Source: Novosphingobium sp. Chol11 (GTDB lineage Bacteria; Pseudomonadota; Alphaproteobacteria; Sphingomonadales; Sphingomonadaceae). From it: 64,000 nt of DNA. The translations under genes and the position numbers were made by a program. Under the pieces are notes generated by a model. That model ran no database searches. It had not been told where the DNA came from and saw only the letters and a list, made by a program, of their open reading frames with translations. Positions 33,474 through 42,246 of this stretch are shown piece after piece; the first letter of the stretch is position 1; the number at the start of each line of letters is the position of its first letter. The stretch lies in contig CAMDQO010000006.1 in NCBI GenBank assembly GCA_945906105.1, forward strand, positions 1 through 64,000. Direction: 5' to 3'.

Positions 33474-34286
33474 TCACTTCTGGCACTTCGCACACCAGAA
33501 GCTGCTGCGCCCGCCCTGGACCATGCGCGTTACCTTGCCCCCGCAGTCACAGCCCTCGCCCTCGCGGCCATAGACCTGCCAGCTTGCGGCGAAATAGCCC
33601 AATTCGCCGTTGGGCTGGGCATAGTCGCGGATGGTCGAGCCGCCCGCCTCTATCGATTCGGCCAGCACGGCCTTGATCGCCGGGACGAGCTGCTCGATAG
33701 CCTTGCGCGATACAGCCCCTGCAGCCTTGTCTGGGCGGATGCCGGAACGGTGGAGGGCTTCACAGACATAGATATTGCCAAGCCCCGCGACGATTCGCTG
33801 ATCGAGCAGCAGCGGTTTGACCGGTGCAGCGCGGCCCTTGAAGGCCTGAATAAGATGCGCCACCGAAAGGCCATCGCCCAGCGGTTCTGGCCCCAGCGCT
33901 GCAAATGTCGGCCATGAATCCAGATCGCGGGTGTCGATCAAGTCAACCGAGCCAAAGCGCCGCGCATCATTCAGCGCCAGCACATGGCCTGCGCCGGTTT
34001 CCAGCACGAGGTGATCGTGCTTTTCCGGCGCATCGGGCTCGATCCGCCAGCGCCCGCTCATGCCGAGGTGAAACACCATGGTCGTATCGCGGTCGGTATG
34101 GATCAGCCCATATTTGGCGCGGCGGCTGAGTGTGGTGACTGTGGCCCCGGTCAGCGATTGGACGAGGCCTTCCGGGAAGGGGCGGCGCAGGTTCGCTCGG
34201 TTGAGCGTGACGCGCGTGATTCGCGCGCCCTCAAGGTAACGGGCAAGGCCGCGAACGGTGGTTTCGACTTCGGGAAGTTCTGGCAT
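33474..34286 (-). CDS. mutM: Formamidopyrimidine-DNA glycosylase
   Basis: 270 residues. N-terminus PELPEVETTVRGL (catalytic Pro after Met removal and Glu), the helix-two-turn-helix region (GLGNIYVCEALHRSGI), the beta-finger Lys region, and the C-terminal zinc finger (CDCGG...WCAKC). It excises 8-oxoguanine and related lesions. Divergent from ubiE with 55 bp between. The last codons include a duplicated CACTTCTGG string (about 33463-33484). Confidence 0.96.
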   Translation of the reverse strand: MPELPEVETTVRGLARYLEGARITRVTLNRANLRRPFPEGLVQSLTGATVTTLSRRAKYGLIHTDRDTTMVFHLGMSGRWRIEPDAPEKHDHLVLETGAGHVLALNDARRFGSVDLIDTRDLDSWPTFAALGPEPLGDGLSVAHLIQAFKGRAAPVKPLLLDQRIVAGLGNIYVCEALHRSGIRPDKAAGAVSRKAIEQLVPAIKAVLAESIEAGGSTIRDYAQPNGELGYFAASWQVYGREGEGCDCGGKVTRMVQGGRSSFWCAKCQK

Positions 34287-34341
34287 GATGCTGTGCTAAC
34301 AAGCTTTGCCCTAAACCGAAACTCCCCTAAAGGCGCTGGCC

Positions 34342-35073
34342 ATGAGCGATCAGGTTTCCTTCGGCTATGAAGAAGTCTCCCCCGAGGAGAAGACGCGGCG
34401 TGTTGGCGAAGTGTTTTCCAACGTGGCGAAGAAATATGATGTGATGAACGATGCCATGTCTGTCGGCATGCACCGGCTGTGGAAGGATAAATTCGTCCGC
34501 CGCGTGAAACCGCGTGAGGGTGAGATGATCCTCGATATGGCAGGCGGCACCGGCGACATCGCCTTTCGCATGGCGGAGCGCGGGGCCACGGTCACGGTGT
34601 CTGACATCAATCAGGACATGCTTGATGTCGGGTTCGAACGCGCGGTGGAGCGGGGCTATGATGATCTTGTCTGGTCATGCCAGAACGCCGAACAGCTGAG
34701 CTTTCCGGATCGCTTCTTCGATGCTTACACAATCGCCTTCGGCATCCGGAATGTGACCCAGATCGACAAGGCGCTGGCCGAGGCACACCGGGTTCTGAAG
34801 CACGGTGGGCGCTTTTTCTGTCTTGAATTTTCGACCACTGAGTGGCCGGGGTTCCGCGAAGTCTATGATGCCTATTCACACAAGCTGGTGCCAAAGCTGG
34901 GGCAAATGATCGCCGGTGACGCCGAAAGCTATCGCTACCTCATCGAATCGATCCGCCGCTTTCCCAAGATGCCGGAATTTGAAGCCATGATCCGTGCTGC
35001 CGGGTTTACCCGCACCAAAGTCGAGCCGATCCTTGGCGGCGTGGTGGCGATCCATTCGGGCTGGAAAATCTAA
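34342..35073 (+). CDS. ubiE: Ubiquinone/menaquinone C-methyltransferase UbiE
   Basis: 243 residues. Class I SAM methyltransferase with ILDMAGGTGDIAFRMAERG (motif I), DRFFDAYTIAFGIRNVT and GGRFFCLEFS. KKYDVMNDAMSVGMHRLWKD near the N-terminus is the UbiE signature. It carries out the C-methylation step of ubiquinone synthesis. First gene of the run ubiE-ubiB-...-coaBC-dut. Confidence 0.96.
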   Translation: MSDQVSFGYEEVSPEEKTRRVGEVFSNVAKKYDVMNDAMSVGMHRLWKDKFVRRVKPREGEMILDMAGGTGDIAFRMAERGATVTVSDINQDMLDVGFERAVERGYDDLVWSCQNAEQLSFPDRFFDAYTIAFGIRNVTQIDKALAEAHRVLKHGGRFFCLEFSTTEWPGFREVYDAYSHKLVPKLGQMIAGDAESYRYLIESIRRFPKMPEFEAMIRAAGFTRTKVEPILGGVVAIHSGWKI

Positions 35074-35077
35074 GCGC

Positions 35078-36628
35078 GTGACCCGTCCCGTCACTCACAT
35101 CACCCGCCTGCTGCGCTGGGGGCGTATTCTCGCCCGCCACGGCGCGTTGCGCATTATTGAACAGGGCCACGGCACACCCACGCTGGTGCGGCGACTGATG
35201 CGGCTGGCAAGATTTGGGACGATCCAGCCCAAACAGCCTGACTATGCCAGCGCCTTTCAGGCGGTCGGGCCAGCGGCGATCAAGCTGGGGCAAAGTCTGG
35301 CCACGCGGCCTGACATTGTCGGCGAAGAGGCGGCACGCAATCTGCTGACCCTGCAAGACAGTCTGCCGCCGCTGCCCTTTTCAGTCATCACTGCCGAGAT
35401 CGAGCAGTGCTTCCGCCGGCCGATAGCGGAGCTGTTTGCCTCGATAGAGCCCGATTCTGTGGGGTCCGCCTCGGTCGCGCAGGTTCACCGTGCGGTGACG
35501 ACCGATGGCCGCACCGTGGCCGTGAAAGTGCTGCGCCCCGGTATTCGTGAGCGCTTCGCCCGCGATATCGAGACCTATGCCTGGGCTGCCGCGCATCTCG
35601 AAGCGCTGGGGGGTGAGGCGGCGCGGTTGCGTCCGCGTGCGGTGATCGCCAATTTTGAGCGCTGGACCCTGCGCGAACTTGATTTGCGGCGTGAGGCGGC
35701 ATCTGCTTCGGAGCTGGCCGAAGGCATGGCGAGCTTTGCCGGCTACCGGATTCCCGCCGTCGATTGGGACCGCACCAATGGCGGCGTGCTCACCATCGAA
35801 TGGATCGATGGCATCAAGCTCAGCGATGTCGAGGGGCTGAAGGCCGCCGGGCATGATCTGCCCGCGCTGGCGCACCGGCTGGTGCTCGCCTTCCTGACCC
35901 AGGCGATCAGCGGCGGATTCTTCCATGCTGATATGCATCAGGGCAACCTGTTCGTTCAGGCTGACGGCACCATCGCCGCGATCGATTTCGGCATCATGGG
36001 CCGGATTGATCGCCGTGCCCGCCAATGGCTGGCCGAGATTCTCTATGGACTGACCACCGGCAATTATGCCCGCGTCGCCGAGATCCATTTCGAGGCGCAA
36101 TATGTGCCGAGCTATCACTCGGTCGATGAATTCGCCACGGCCCTGCGCGCGGTGGGCGAGCCGATGCGCGGCAAGCCGGTAAGCGAATTGTCGGTCGGGC
36201 AGATGCTTGACGGGCTGTTCGCCATCACCCGCGATTTCGATATGGCGGTGCAGCCGCACTTGCTGTTGCTGCAAAAGACCATGGTCATGGTTGAAGGCCT
36301 TGCCACCACGCTGCATCCTGAAATCAACATGTGGGATGTCTCCGGACCCTTCGTGAAGAGCTGGATGCGCGATGAACTGGGGCCGGAAGCCATGCTGGCT
36401 GACCGGCTTCGCAAGGATTTTGAAACCATATTGCGCTTACCCGATCTTGTCCGGCGGATCGAAGATCAGTTTCCGGCCAAGGGCGGCGCGCCGCAGCAGG
36501 CGCCGCTTCCCGAGGCCGTGCTGATGTGGGATCGTCGGCGCGGACCGGGCTGGGTTGGCTATGCGCTGGCCTTGCTCGCAGGGGGGGCACTTGTATGGGC
36601 GGCCACGGCAATGGGGTATCTCGGCTGA
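35078..36628 (+). CDS. ubiB: Ubiquinone biosynthesis ABC1/UbiB atypical kinase
   Basis: 516 residues from GTG 35078, 4 bp after ubiE. Contains the KxGQ motif (AIKLGQSLATRPD), the A-rich loop replacement (SVGSASVAQVHRA), AVKVLRPGIRERF (ATP-binding Lys), HADMHQGNLFV and IDFGIMGRID. A hydrophobic C-terminal hairpin (GWVGYALALLAGGALVWAAT) anchors it to the membrane. UbiB family proteins are ATPases supporting coenzyme Q assembly. Its end overlaps the start of the following pseudogene. Confidence 0.95.
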   Translation: MTRPVTHITRLLRWGRILARHGALRIIEQGHGTPTLVRRLMRLARFGTIQPKQPDYASAFQAVGPAAIKLGQSLATRPDIVGEEAARNLLTLQDSLPPLPFSVITAEIEQCFRRPIAELFASIEPDSVGSASVAQVHRAVTTDGRTVAVKVLRPGIRERFARDIETYAWAAAHLEALGGEAARLRPRAVIANFERWTLRELDLRREAASASELAEGMASFAGYRIPAVDWDRTNGGVLTIEWIDGIKLSDVEGLKAAGHDLPALAHRLVLAFLTQAISGGFFHADMHQGNLFVQADGTIAAIDFGIMGRIDRRARQWLAEILYGLTTGNYARVAEIHFEAQYVPSYHSVDEFATALRAVGEPMRGKPVSELSVGQMLDGLFAITRDFDMAVQPHLLLLQKTMVMVEGLATTLHPEINMWDVSGPFVKSWMRDELGPEAMLADRLRKDFETILRLPDLVRRIEDQFPAKGGAPQQAPLPEAVLMWDRRRGPGWVGYALALLAGGALVWAATAMGYLG

Positions 36629-37799
36629 GCGGTGCTACGCCTGTGTGGGATCGCTATGCCCATATGCCGCGCAGACCTGCGCGATTGGTTCTGCTTTTGC
36701 TGACGATCTGCCTAGCGCTGGCCGCATGGGCACCGGGAATGGTCCCGCCGCCGGGTGAAGTGCCCGACGCTCCGATATCGGCCAGCTCTGTTCATCCCGG
36801 CACAGCAACTCTCACCGGGGGAAGCCTGGAAGACGACGGCAAGGACAACGACCAGCGGTTCTACCGCATGGTGATCGAGCGGGTGAAGCGCGGTGACAAT
36901 TACTATGTCGCTGCGGTCGAACTGCAACGCGCCAATGGCTATCCGGTCGCCCCGGCGCTTACCGTGCGGCTGCCGACGCTGGCCTTTGTCATCGCCACTA
37001 TCGGCCCGATCGGCGTGGGCGTTGTCGCAGCCCTGCTGCTTGGCGGGATATTTTTCAGCAATCATCGGCGATTTGGTGCTGAACCGGGCGGAGCAGGCTT
37101 GCGCCTTTCCGCGCTGGCGCTGCTGTTTGTCGGTTTGTCGACGATGCTGCCGCTCAAATTTGCGGTGTTGCATGAGGTCTGGACGGCACAGCTGATGGCG
37201 CTGTCATTCGGGCTTCATCGGCCCGCTTCACCCGGTCAATCCGGCAACAAATGGATCGGCGCCTGGCTGGCCGCTGCTGCCGCATTGTCGATCCGCGAAC
37301 TGGCGCTGCCGTTCGTGTTGCTGATGGGTGCCTATGCGCTGTGGCGGCGCAGCTGGCGTGAGGCGGCGGCTTGAACCGGGCTGATCGTGCTGTTTGGCGT
37401 GGGACTGGCCATCCACCTCAACTTAGCTGGCGCTCAGATAAACCCGGCGATCCGATTTCGCCCGACTGGCTGGTGCTTGGCGGGATATCCGCATTTCTGC
37501 ACAAGGTGATCTATTCCAGCAGCCTCAATCTGCTGCCCCTACCACTCGCCGGACCGGTGGTTATCCTTGCCCTGTTTGGCTGGACCGGCTGGAAGAGCGC
37601 GGCAGGCTCATTCGCCAGCCTGCTGACACTCGGCTATGCTCTGGCTTTCATGATCGCGGGCCGGGCCAATAATTTCTATTGGGGGGTGGTGATCCTGCCG
37701 ATCCTGTTCATGGGGCTGGCCATGGCTCCCATGGCGCTGAAATCGCTCTGGCAAAGCACGGGGTTGAAGCGCGCAGTTGGAGGAGTGGGCAATGTCTGA
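36595..37799 (+). pseudogene. Decayed tandem paralogue of the polytopic membrane protein at 37792
   Basis: Comparison with the next gene shows that one ancestral protein is broken twice. An in-frame TGA (37372-37374) stands where the paralogue has Trp (REAA-A-stop-TGLIVLF against REGAA-W-LGLIALF). Further on, near 37435, one base is missing, and the rest (GDPISPDWLVLGG ... LGYALAFMIAGRANNFYWGVV) continues in another frame to 37799. Shared blocks include NYY-AAVE, AALSIRELALPFVLLM and FMIAGRANN. The intact half has about six membrane segments. The start ATG 36595 is inside ubiB and uncertain. Confidence 0.85.
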
Positions 37800-38931
37800 T
37801 CGACGTGCAGCTGCTGATTGGGATCGCTTTGCCACTTGGCCGATCTTTCCGGCGCGGCTGGCGCTGATCGTTTTTGCCGTCTTGCTGGTGCTGTCGGCCT
37901 TGGTACCGATCCGAGCCGGTGAAAATGATGAGCGGGAGGCCGCTGTTACAAGCCAGTCTTCCTCTGCCAAACCAGAGCGAGCGCGCGACGAGGATTTGCA
38001 GCTTTATGACAATGTCATCGCGCGCATGCAGCGCGGCGAAAATTACTACGACGCCGTCGCGGTTGAACACCGCGCCAGCCATTATCCGCTGCGTCCGGGC
38101 CTCGCCGTGCGCCTGCCGACACTGGCATGGATAGAGACCTGGGCGGGATTGCCGATGCAGATCGGTGCATCGCTGGCGCTGCTGCTCGCGGTGCTCGCGG
38201 TGTGGTGGCGGCGGCTGGGCGAGGAACCGGGCGGTTTGCCGATCCGCACCGTCGCGATTGCCGCGCTGGCCTTTGGCGCTTCGATTGGCACGGTGCGCTA
38301 TTTCTTCGTTTTGCATGAGCTGTGGGCGGGAGCGCTTATTGCCTTGTCGCTCGGCCTGCACCGGCCCGGCAAAAATAAATGGCTCGGTGCGTTGATCGCC
38401 GCTGCGGCAGCGCTGTCGATCCGCGAACACGCGCTGCCTTTCGTGCTGCTGATGGCCGCCTTTGCCCTGTGGCATCGCCGCTGGCGTGAAGGAGCCGCGT
38501 GGCTGGGGCTGATCGCCTTGTTCCTTGCAGGCATGGCAGTGCATCTTGGTATCGTTTCCGGATATGCCCGCCCGACCGACCCGATTGGGCCTTCATGGCT
38601 GACCTTCCGCATGCTGGGCGGCTGGCTTTCGATGGTCGTGCTCTCCAGCAATCTGCGCTTGTTGCCTCACATTATCGGCGGGCCGCTGGTCATGCTGATG
38701 ATGCTCGGCTGGGCAGGCTGGCGATCCAGTGCCGGGACATTCTGCACACTGCTGTTCCTGGGTTACGGCTTCGCCTTCATGATCGCGGGCCGGGGCGACA
38801 ACTGGTACTGGGGCATGGTGATCGCGCCCACCATGTTTATCGGCCTGGCGCTGGTTTCACGTTCGGCAGGCAGCTTGTGGCACGCGGCCTTCCCCTCCGC
38901 CGCGCTTGCTTCTAGAGGTGGCAGCGCATGA
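37792..38931 (+). CDS. Polytopic membrane protein, intact paralogue
   Basis: 379 residues with about nine hydrophobic segments after a short cytoplasmic start; ATG 37792 has a GGAGG site. A soluble periplasmic-type loop (about 45-105) contains LYDNVIARMQRGENYYDAVA and YPLRPGLAVRLPTLAW. This D/E-rich, YY-containing first loop is reminiscent of GT-C glycosyltransferases, but I cannot name a family. It lies between ubiB and coaBC, overlapping coaBC by 4 bp (ATGA), so it is translated as part of that operon. Confidence 0.7.
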   Translation: MSDRRAAADWDRFATWPIFPARLALIVFAVLLVLSALVPIRAGENDEREAAVTSQSSSAKPERARDEDLQLYDNVIARMQRGENYYDAVAVEHRASHYPLRPGLAVRLPTLAWIETWAGLPMQIGASLALLLAVLAVWWRRLGEEPGGLPIRTVAIAALAFGASIGTVRYFFVLHELWAGALIALSLGLHRPGKNKWLGALIAAAAALSIREHALPFVLLMAAFALWHRRWREGAAWLGLIALFLAGMAVHLGIVSGYARPTDPIGPSWLTFRMLGGWLSMVVLSSNLRLLPHIIGGPLVMLMMLGWAGWRSSAGTFCTLLFLGYGFAFMIAGRGDNWYWGMVIAPTMFIGLALVSRSAGSLWHAAFPSAALASRGGSA

Positions 38932-40571
38932 GCGGACCACGCATCCTTCTCGTCGTTGGCGGCGGCATCGCGGCTTACAAGGCCTGCGAGCTGGTGCGTC
39001 TGATCCGCAAACATGGCGGCTCTGTCACTTGCGTGCTTACCGAAGGCGGTTCGCAGTTCGTCACCGCGATGAGTCTGGCCGCGCTCAGCGAGCGCCCCGT
39101 TCACACAACATTGTGGGATCTTCGGAACGAGGTCGAGATGGGCCATATCCAGCTCAGCCGTGAGGCCGATCTGGTGGTCGTCTGTCCCGCCACGGCAGAC
39201 CTGCTGGCGCGCATGACCGCCGGTATTGCCGACGATCTGGCGACCACGTTGCTGCTCGCCACCGACAAACCGGTGATGGCCGTGCCAGCCATGAACGTGC
39301 GGATGTGGCTTCATCCGGCAACCCAGCGCAATGTTGCGACCTTGCGCGAATATGGCGTGCTGGTGATCGATCCCGATGAAGGCGCGATGGCCTGCGGCGA
39401 ATTTGGCCCCGGACGCCTGCCCGAACCAGAGGCAATCTGGGCGCGGATTGCCGAGCTGTTCACCGGTCCCGATGCGTTGCCGATGCTGGGCGATCTGGCT
39501 TCTGCGCCTGAGATCGAGGCGATTGAGGCAGAGGAAGAGGATGGTGCCGAAATCAGCCTTGGCAACCTTTCATCGCTGATTTCGCGCAGCGGTAAGAACA
39601 AGGCACCATCGCTCGATGATGAGATGGGCTTTGACCTTGAAAGCAATGCCGGTTTCATCGCTCCGGGTGATATGCCGCTCCCCTATATGGAAGAGGTCCC
39701 GGTGCCAGGCACAATGCCTGATCCCGCCACTTCAGGGCTGGTTGTGGCCAAGAAGGGCAAGGCCAAGGCAGCGCCGCCCACCGATCCGCAGGCGATAAAC
39801 CATACGGTTGGCGGCGGAGTTCAGGTTCCCCCCGAGGCGATTGCAGGCGATGACCACGGCGTTCGCGTCGATGATCCCTTAGCAGGCCAGCCAGATTTCG
39901 ATGACATGCCAGAGCACCGCCCGCTGTTCGGCAAGCATATCCTCATCACCGCCGGACCGACGCATGAGCCGATTGATCCGGTGCGCTACATCGCCAATCG
40001 TTCCAGCGGCAAGCAGGGCTATGCCATTGCCGAAGCCGCAGCGCGGCTGGGCGCGCGGGTGACGCTGGTCTCCGGGCCGGTGGCTTTGGCCACCCCGCGC
40101 GGGGTGGACCGGATCGATGTTGAAACCGCGCGGCAGATGGCCGAGGCGGTGAAGCATGCCCTGCCTGCCGATTGCGCGATCATGGTCGCTGCGGTGGCTG
40201 ACTGGCGCAGCAAGGACGTGTCTGCTGGCAAGATCAAGAAACGCGGCTCAGCCCCGCCGGTGCTGCTGCTCACCGAAAACCCGGACATTCTCACCAGCGT
40301 GGCCGCCGGGCAGAAGAAGCCGAAGCTGTTGGTTGGTTTTGCCGCTGAAACCAGCGAAGTGCTCAAGCACGCCACCGAAAAACGCGCGCGCAAAGGGGCG
40401 GACTGGATCATCGCCAATGATGTCTCAGGCGATGTCATGGGCGGCGCGATGAACCAGGTGCATATCGTCACGGCAAACGGGGTGGAGAACTTGCCCTTGA
40501 TGCCCAAGGAACAAGTTGCCGCCGCGATTATGGAACGCATTGCCCATGCCCTTGAGACAGCCGATGCCTGA
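38928..40571 (+). CDS. coaBC: Bifunctional CoaBC with an unusually long acidic linker
   Basis: 547 residues against the usual 400 or so. Residues 1-180: phosphopantothenoylcysteine decarboxylase ([20 protein letters not shown]; active-site His73 in [14 protein letters not shown]; Cys156 in [11 protein letters not shown]). Residues about 333-547: phosphopantothenate-cysteine ligase ([33 protein letters not shown]). Between them is about 150 residues of acidic, Pro-rich, low-complexity sequence. Together they turn phosphopantothenate into phosphopantetheine on the CoA route. Overlaps dut by 8 bp. Confidence 0.94.
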   Translation: MSGPRILLVVGGGIAAYKACELVRLIRKHGGSVTCVLTEGGSQFVTAMSLAALSERPVHTTLWDLRNEVEMGHIQLSREADLVVVCPATADLLARMTAGIADDLATTLLLATDKPVMAVPAMNVRMWLHPATQRNVATLREYGVLVIDPDEGAMACGEFGPGRLPEPEAIWARIAELFTGPDALPMLGDLASAPEIEAIEAEEEDGAEISLGNLSSLISRSGKNKAPSLDDEMGFDLESNAGFIAPGDMPLPYMEEVPVPGTMPDPATSGLVVAKKGKAKAAPPTDPQAINHTVGGGVQVPPEAIAGDDHGVRVDDPLAGQPDFDDMPEHRPLFGKHILITAGPTHEPIDPVRYIANRSSGKQGYAIAEAAARLGARVTLVSGPVALATPRGVDRIDVETARQMAEAVKHALPADCAIMVAAVADWRSKDVSAGKIKKRGSAPPVLLLTENPDILTSVAAGQKKPKLLVGFAAETSEVLKHATEKRARKGADWIIANDVSGDVMGGAMNQVHIVTANGVENLPLMPKEQVAAAIMERIAHALETADA

Positions 40572-41022
40572 AGCCGTTCCGGTTCTCGTGAAGCGGCTTC
40601 CCCATGGTGAGGGGCTGGCTTTGCCCGACTATGCCACGGCGGGAGCAGCGGGCATGGATGTGCTGGCAGCAGAGGATGTCACGCTCGCCCCCGGCGAGCG
40701 CCATGCCGTTGCCACCGGCCTCGCGCTCGCCATTCCACCGGGCTACGAGATTCAGGTGCGCCCGCGCTCAGGCCTTGCGCTCAAGCATGGCGTGACCGTG
40801 CCCAATACGCCGGGAACGATTGATTCGGATTATCGCGGCGAGCTCAAGGTGATCATGATCAATCTGGGGAGTGAGCCCTTTGCCGTTGTGCGCGGTGATC
40901 GCGTGGCACAGCTGGTGCTGGCACCGGTGGTCCGCGCTGGATGGGTGGAAGTCGACAGCCTCGATGAAACCCAACGCGGCACCGGCGGCTTTGGCTCAAC
41001 CGGCGGCGTGGCAGGGCTGTAG
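40564..41022 (+). CDS. dut: dUTP diphosphatase
   Basis: 152 residues, all five motifs of the trimeric dUTPase: [48 protein letters not shown], and the C-terminal P-loop-like [10 protein letters not shown]. It removes dUTP and supplies dUMP. ATG 40564 lies within the end of coaBC. The TAG stop (41020-41022) begins the B end of a repeat element. Confidence 0.96.
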   Translation: MPEAVPVLVKRLPHGEGLALPDYATAGAAGMDVLAAEDVTLAPGERHAVATGLALAIPPGYEIQVRPRSGLALKHGVTVPNTPGTIDSDYRGELKVIMINLGSEPFAVVRGDRVAQLVLAPVVRAGWVEVDSLDETQRGTGGFGSTGGVAGL

Positions 41023-41192
41023 AGGCGTTCTGTAATTGATAGAATCACCCTTTGAATCCCCCTTCCCCGTCGGGGAAGGGTTGGGGATGGGGGAGCGAGG
41101 CCGTCAGGCTTCGCGTCCACGCTGGCGTGGAACCCCCACCCCTCCCCAACGGGGAGGGGTCAAGTGGCTCAATGTAAGACGGAAAAACTCTA
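41020..41192. repeat. MITE-like element, copy 4 (B end left, A end right)
   Basis: B end TAGAGGCGTTCTGTAATTGA (41020 on), then TAGAATCA; A end GTGGCTCAATGTAAGACGG then AAAAACTCTA finishing at 41192. The interior has CCCTTCCCC-GTC-GGGGAAGGG and CCCCTCCCC-AAC-GGGGAGGGG hairpins, the same module as copy 1. TA flanks both sides. The left TAG is the dut stop. Confidence 0.8.
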
Positions 41193-41432
41193 AAGCAAGC
41201 TGCGATAAATCCGCACCACTTTCCTCTCTCCCCGTCGGGGAGAAGATACAAAGGCTTGGTAGTCCTGAGCTTGTCGAAGGGCTGCCAAGCCGAAGTTGGT
41301 GAGGGGGTTCTGCCTCTGTGGGGTGGAGCCCCCCACACCCAGCTTCGCTAGCCGCTGAAGCGGCAAGCTGCGCCACCTCTCCCCGCCGGGGAGAGGAGGA
41401 CAGTGCTCCAGATATTGCGCACGGCGCTCTAA
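41193..41432. repeat. Second repeat block adjoining copy 4
   Basis: It contains CTCTCCCC-GTC-GGGGAGA and CCTCTCCCC-GCC-GGGGAGAGG hairpins, GGCTTGG...CCAAGCC around a CCTGAGCTTGTCGAAGG core (about 41255-41290), and a GTGGGG...CCCCAC stem. The right end GCTCTA (41427-41432) is next to the stop of the DUF4136 gene. This looks like a composite of common sphingomonad repeats; its exact limits are unclear. Confidence 0.6.
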
Positions 41433-41434
41433 CC

Positions 41435-42130
41435 TCAGTTCTTGCGCTTCTTTTCCGGTGCGACGGTGATCCGCACGGTTTCACCAGACTGGCCGGGGAA
41501 ATCGGTGAACATGGCTTCGACCAGATTGGGCACCAGATAGGGCAGGCGGTTTGAGGTTGAGGCGGCTTCGGCCTTGCCTTCGAACAAGCGCTTGCCATCG
41601 GCCTTGCGGTCAATCTTCAGTTTGATGCCGCTGGTATAGACGGTGTAGCTTTCAACATCATTGTCGAACCACGGATCGTACCAGCCATAACCCCAGGCGC
41701 TGTAACCGCCCCGGTAATAGGGCCGGCCATAGTATCCGGGCCGTCCAAAGCCGCCATAGCCATAGGGGCGATAGCCGAACCACGGGCTGTAAAAGGGATC
41801 GTTGTGGAAGCCGGTGGAGCGCACATGATCGCGGCCCTTGTCGACGCCGTAATCGAAGCGGACGAGAAGCTGGGCAGTAGCCGGATCGGCGGGGACATAA
41901 CCAATCTTGGCCATCTGCGCTTCGACCAGCCGGGCATATTGGCTGAATTCAATCCCGCCCTGCAACGCCGGATCATCGGCGACCACGGCAAAGGTCTGTC
42001 CAGCAGGTGCGGGTAACTCCGCCTGAAAGCGATTGACCTTGGCGTTGAAGTTGGAGGCACAGGCGCTGAGCGTAAGCAGCAGCATTGGCACCAGAGCCAG
42101 CTTCAATCGGGATACGAGCGAACTGTGCAT
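41435..42130 (-). CDS. DUF4136 lipoprotein, copy 3
   Basis: 231 residues from ATG 42130 (GGGGA ribosome site; ATG 42136 is too close to it). Signal peptide with lipobox LLTLSAC. The body has FAVVADDPALQGGIEFSQYA, LLVRFDYGVDKGRDHV, a Gly/Tyr/Arg-rich low-complexity loop (about 115-150), and ends with FPGQSGETVRITVAPEKKRK. It shares the FPG-SGET ending with the two DUF4136-like proteins at 1.3-2.7 kb. Function unknown, outer-membrane lipoprotein by inference. Confidence 0.82.
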   Translation of the reverse strand: MHSSLVSRLKLALVPMLLLTLSACASNFNAKVNRFQAELPAPAGQTFAVVADDPALQGGIEFSQYARLVEAQMAKIGYVPADPATAQLLVRFDYGVDKGRDHVRSTGFHNDPFYSPWFGYRPYGYGGFGRPGYYGRPYYRGGYSAWGYGWYDPWFDNDVESYTVYTSGIKLKIDRKADGKRLFEGKAEAASTSNRLPYLVPNLVEAMFTDFPGQSGETVRITVAPEKKRKN

Positions 42131-42246
42131 TGTCATTCCCCAAGTCATCCGGCTCACCAACGCTCCGCCCCCGAGCGCGGTGAGTCATCAATATGATGAC
42201 AATGCCCTAGTGCAGCCGCGCTGAATAGGGGTTGAATGGGGGGTAT

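Noticed and set aside
36595..37374. First membrane-protein copy as a complete short gene
   Set aside because: It stops where its paralogue has a conserved Trp, and the remaining homologous half follows in another frame.
17839..41192. Repeats as a CRISPR array
   Set aside because: Copies are dispersed over 23 kb, have inverted ends and unequal interiors, and no cas gene is present.
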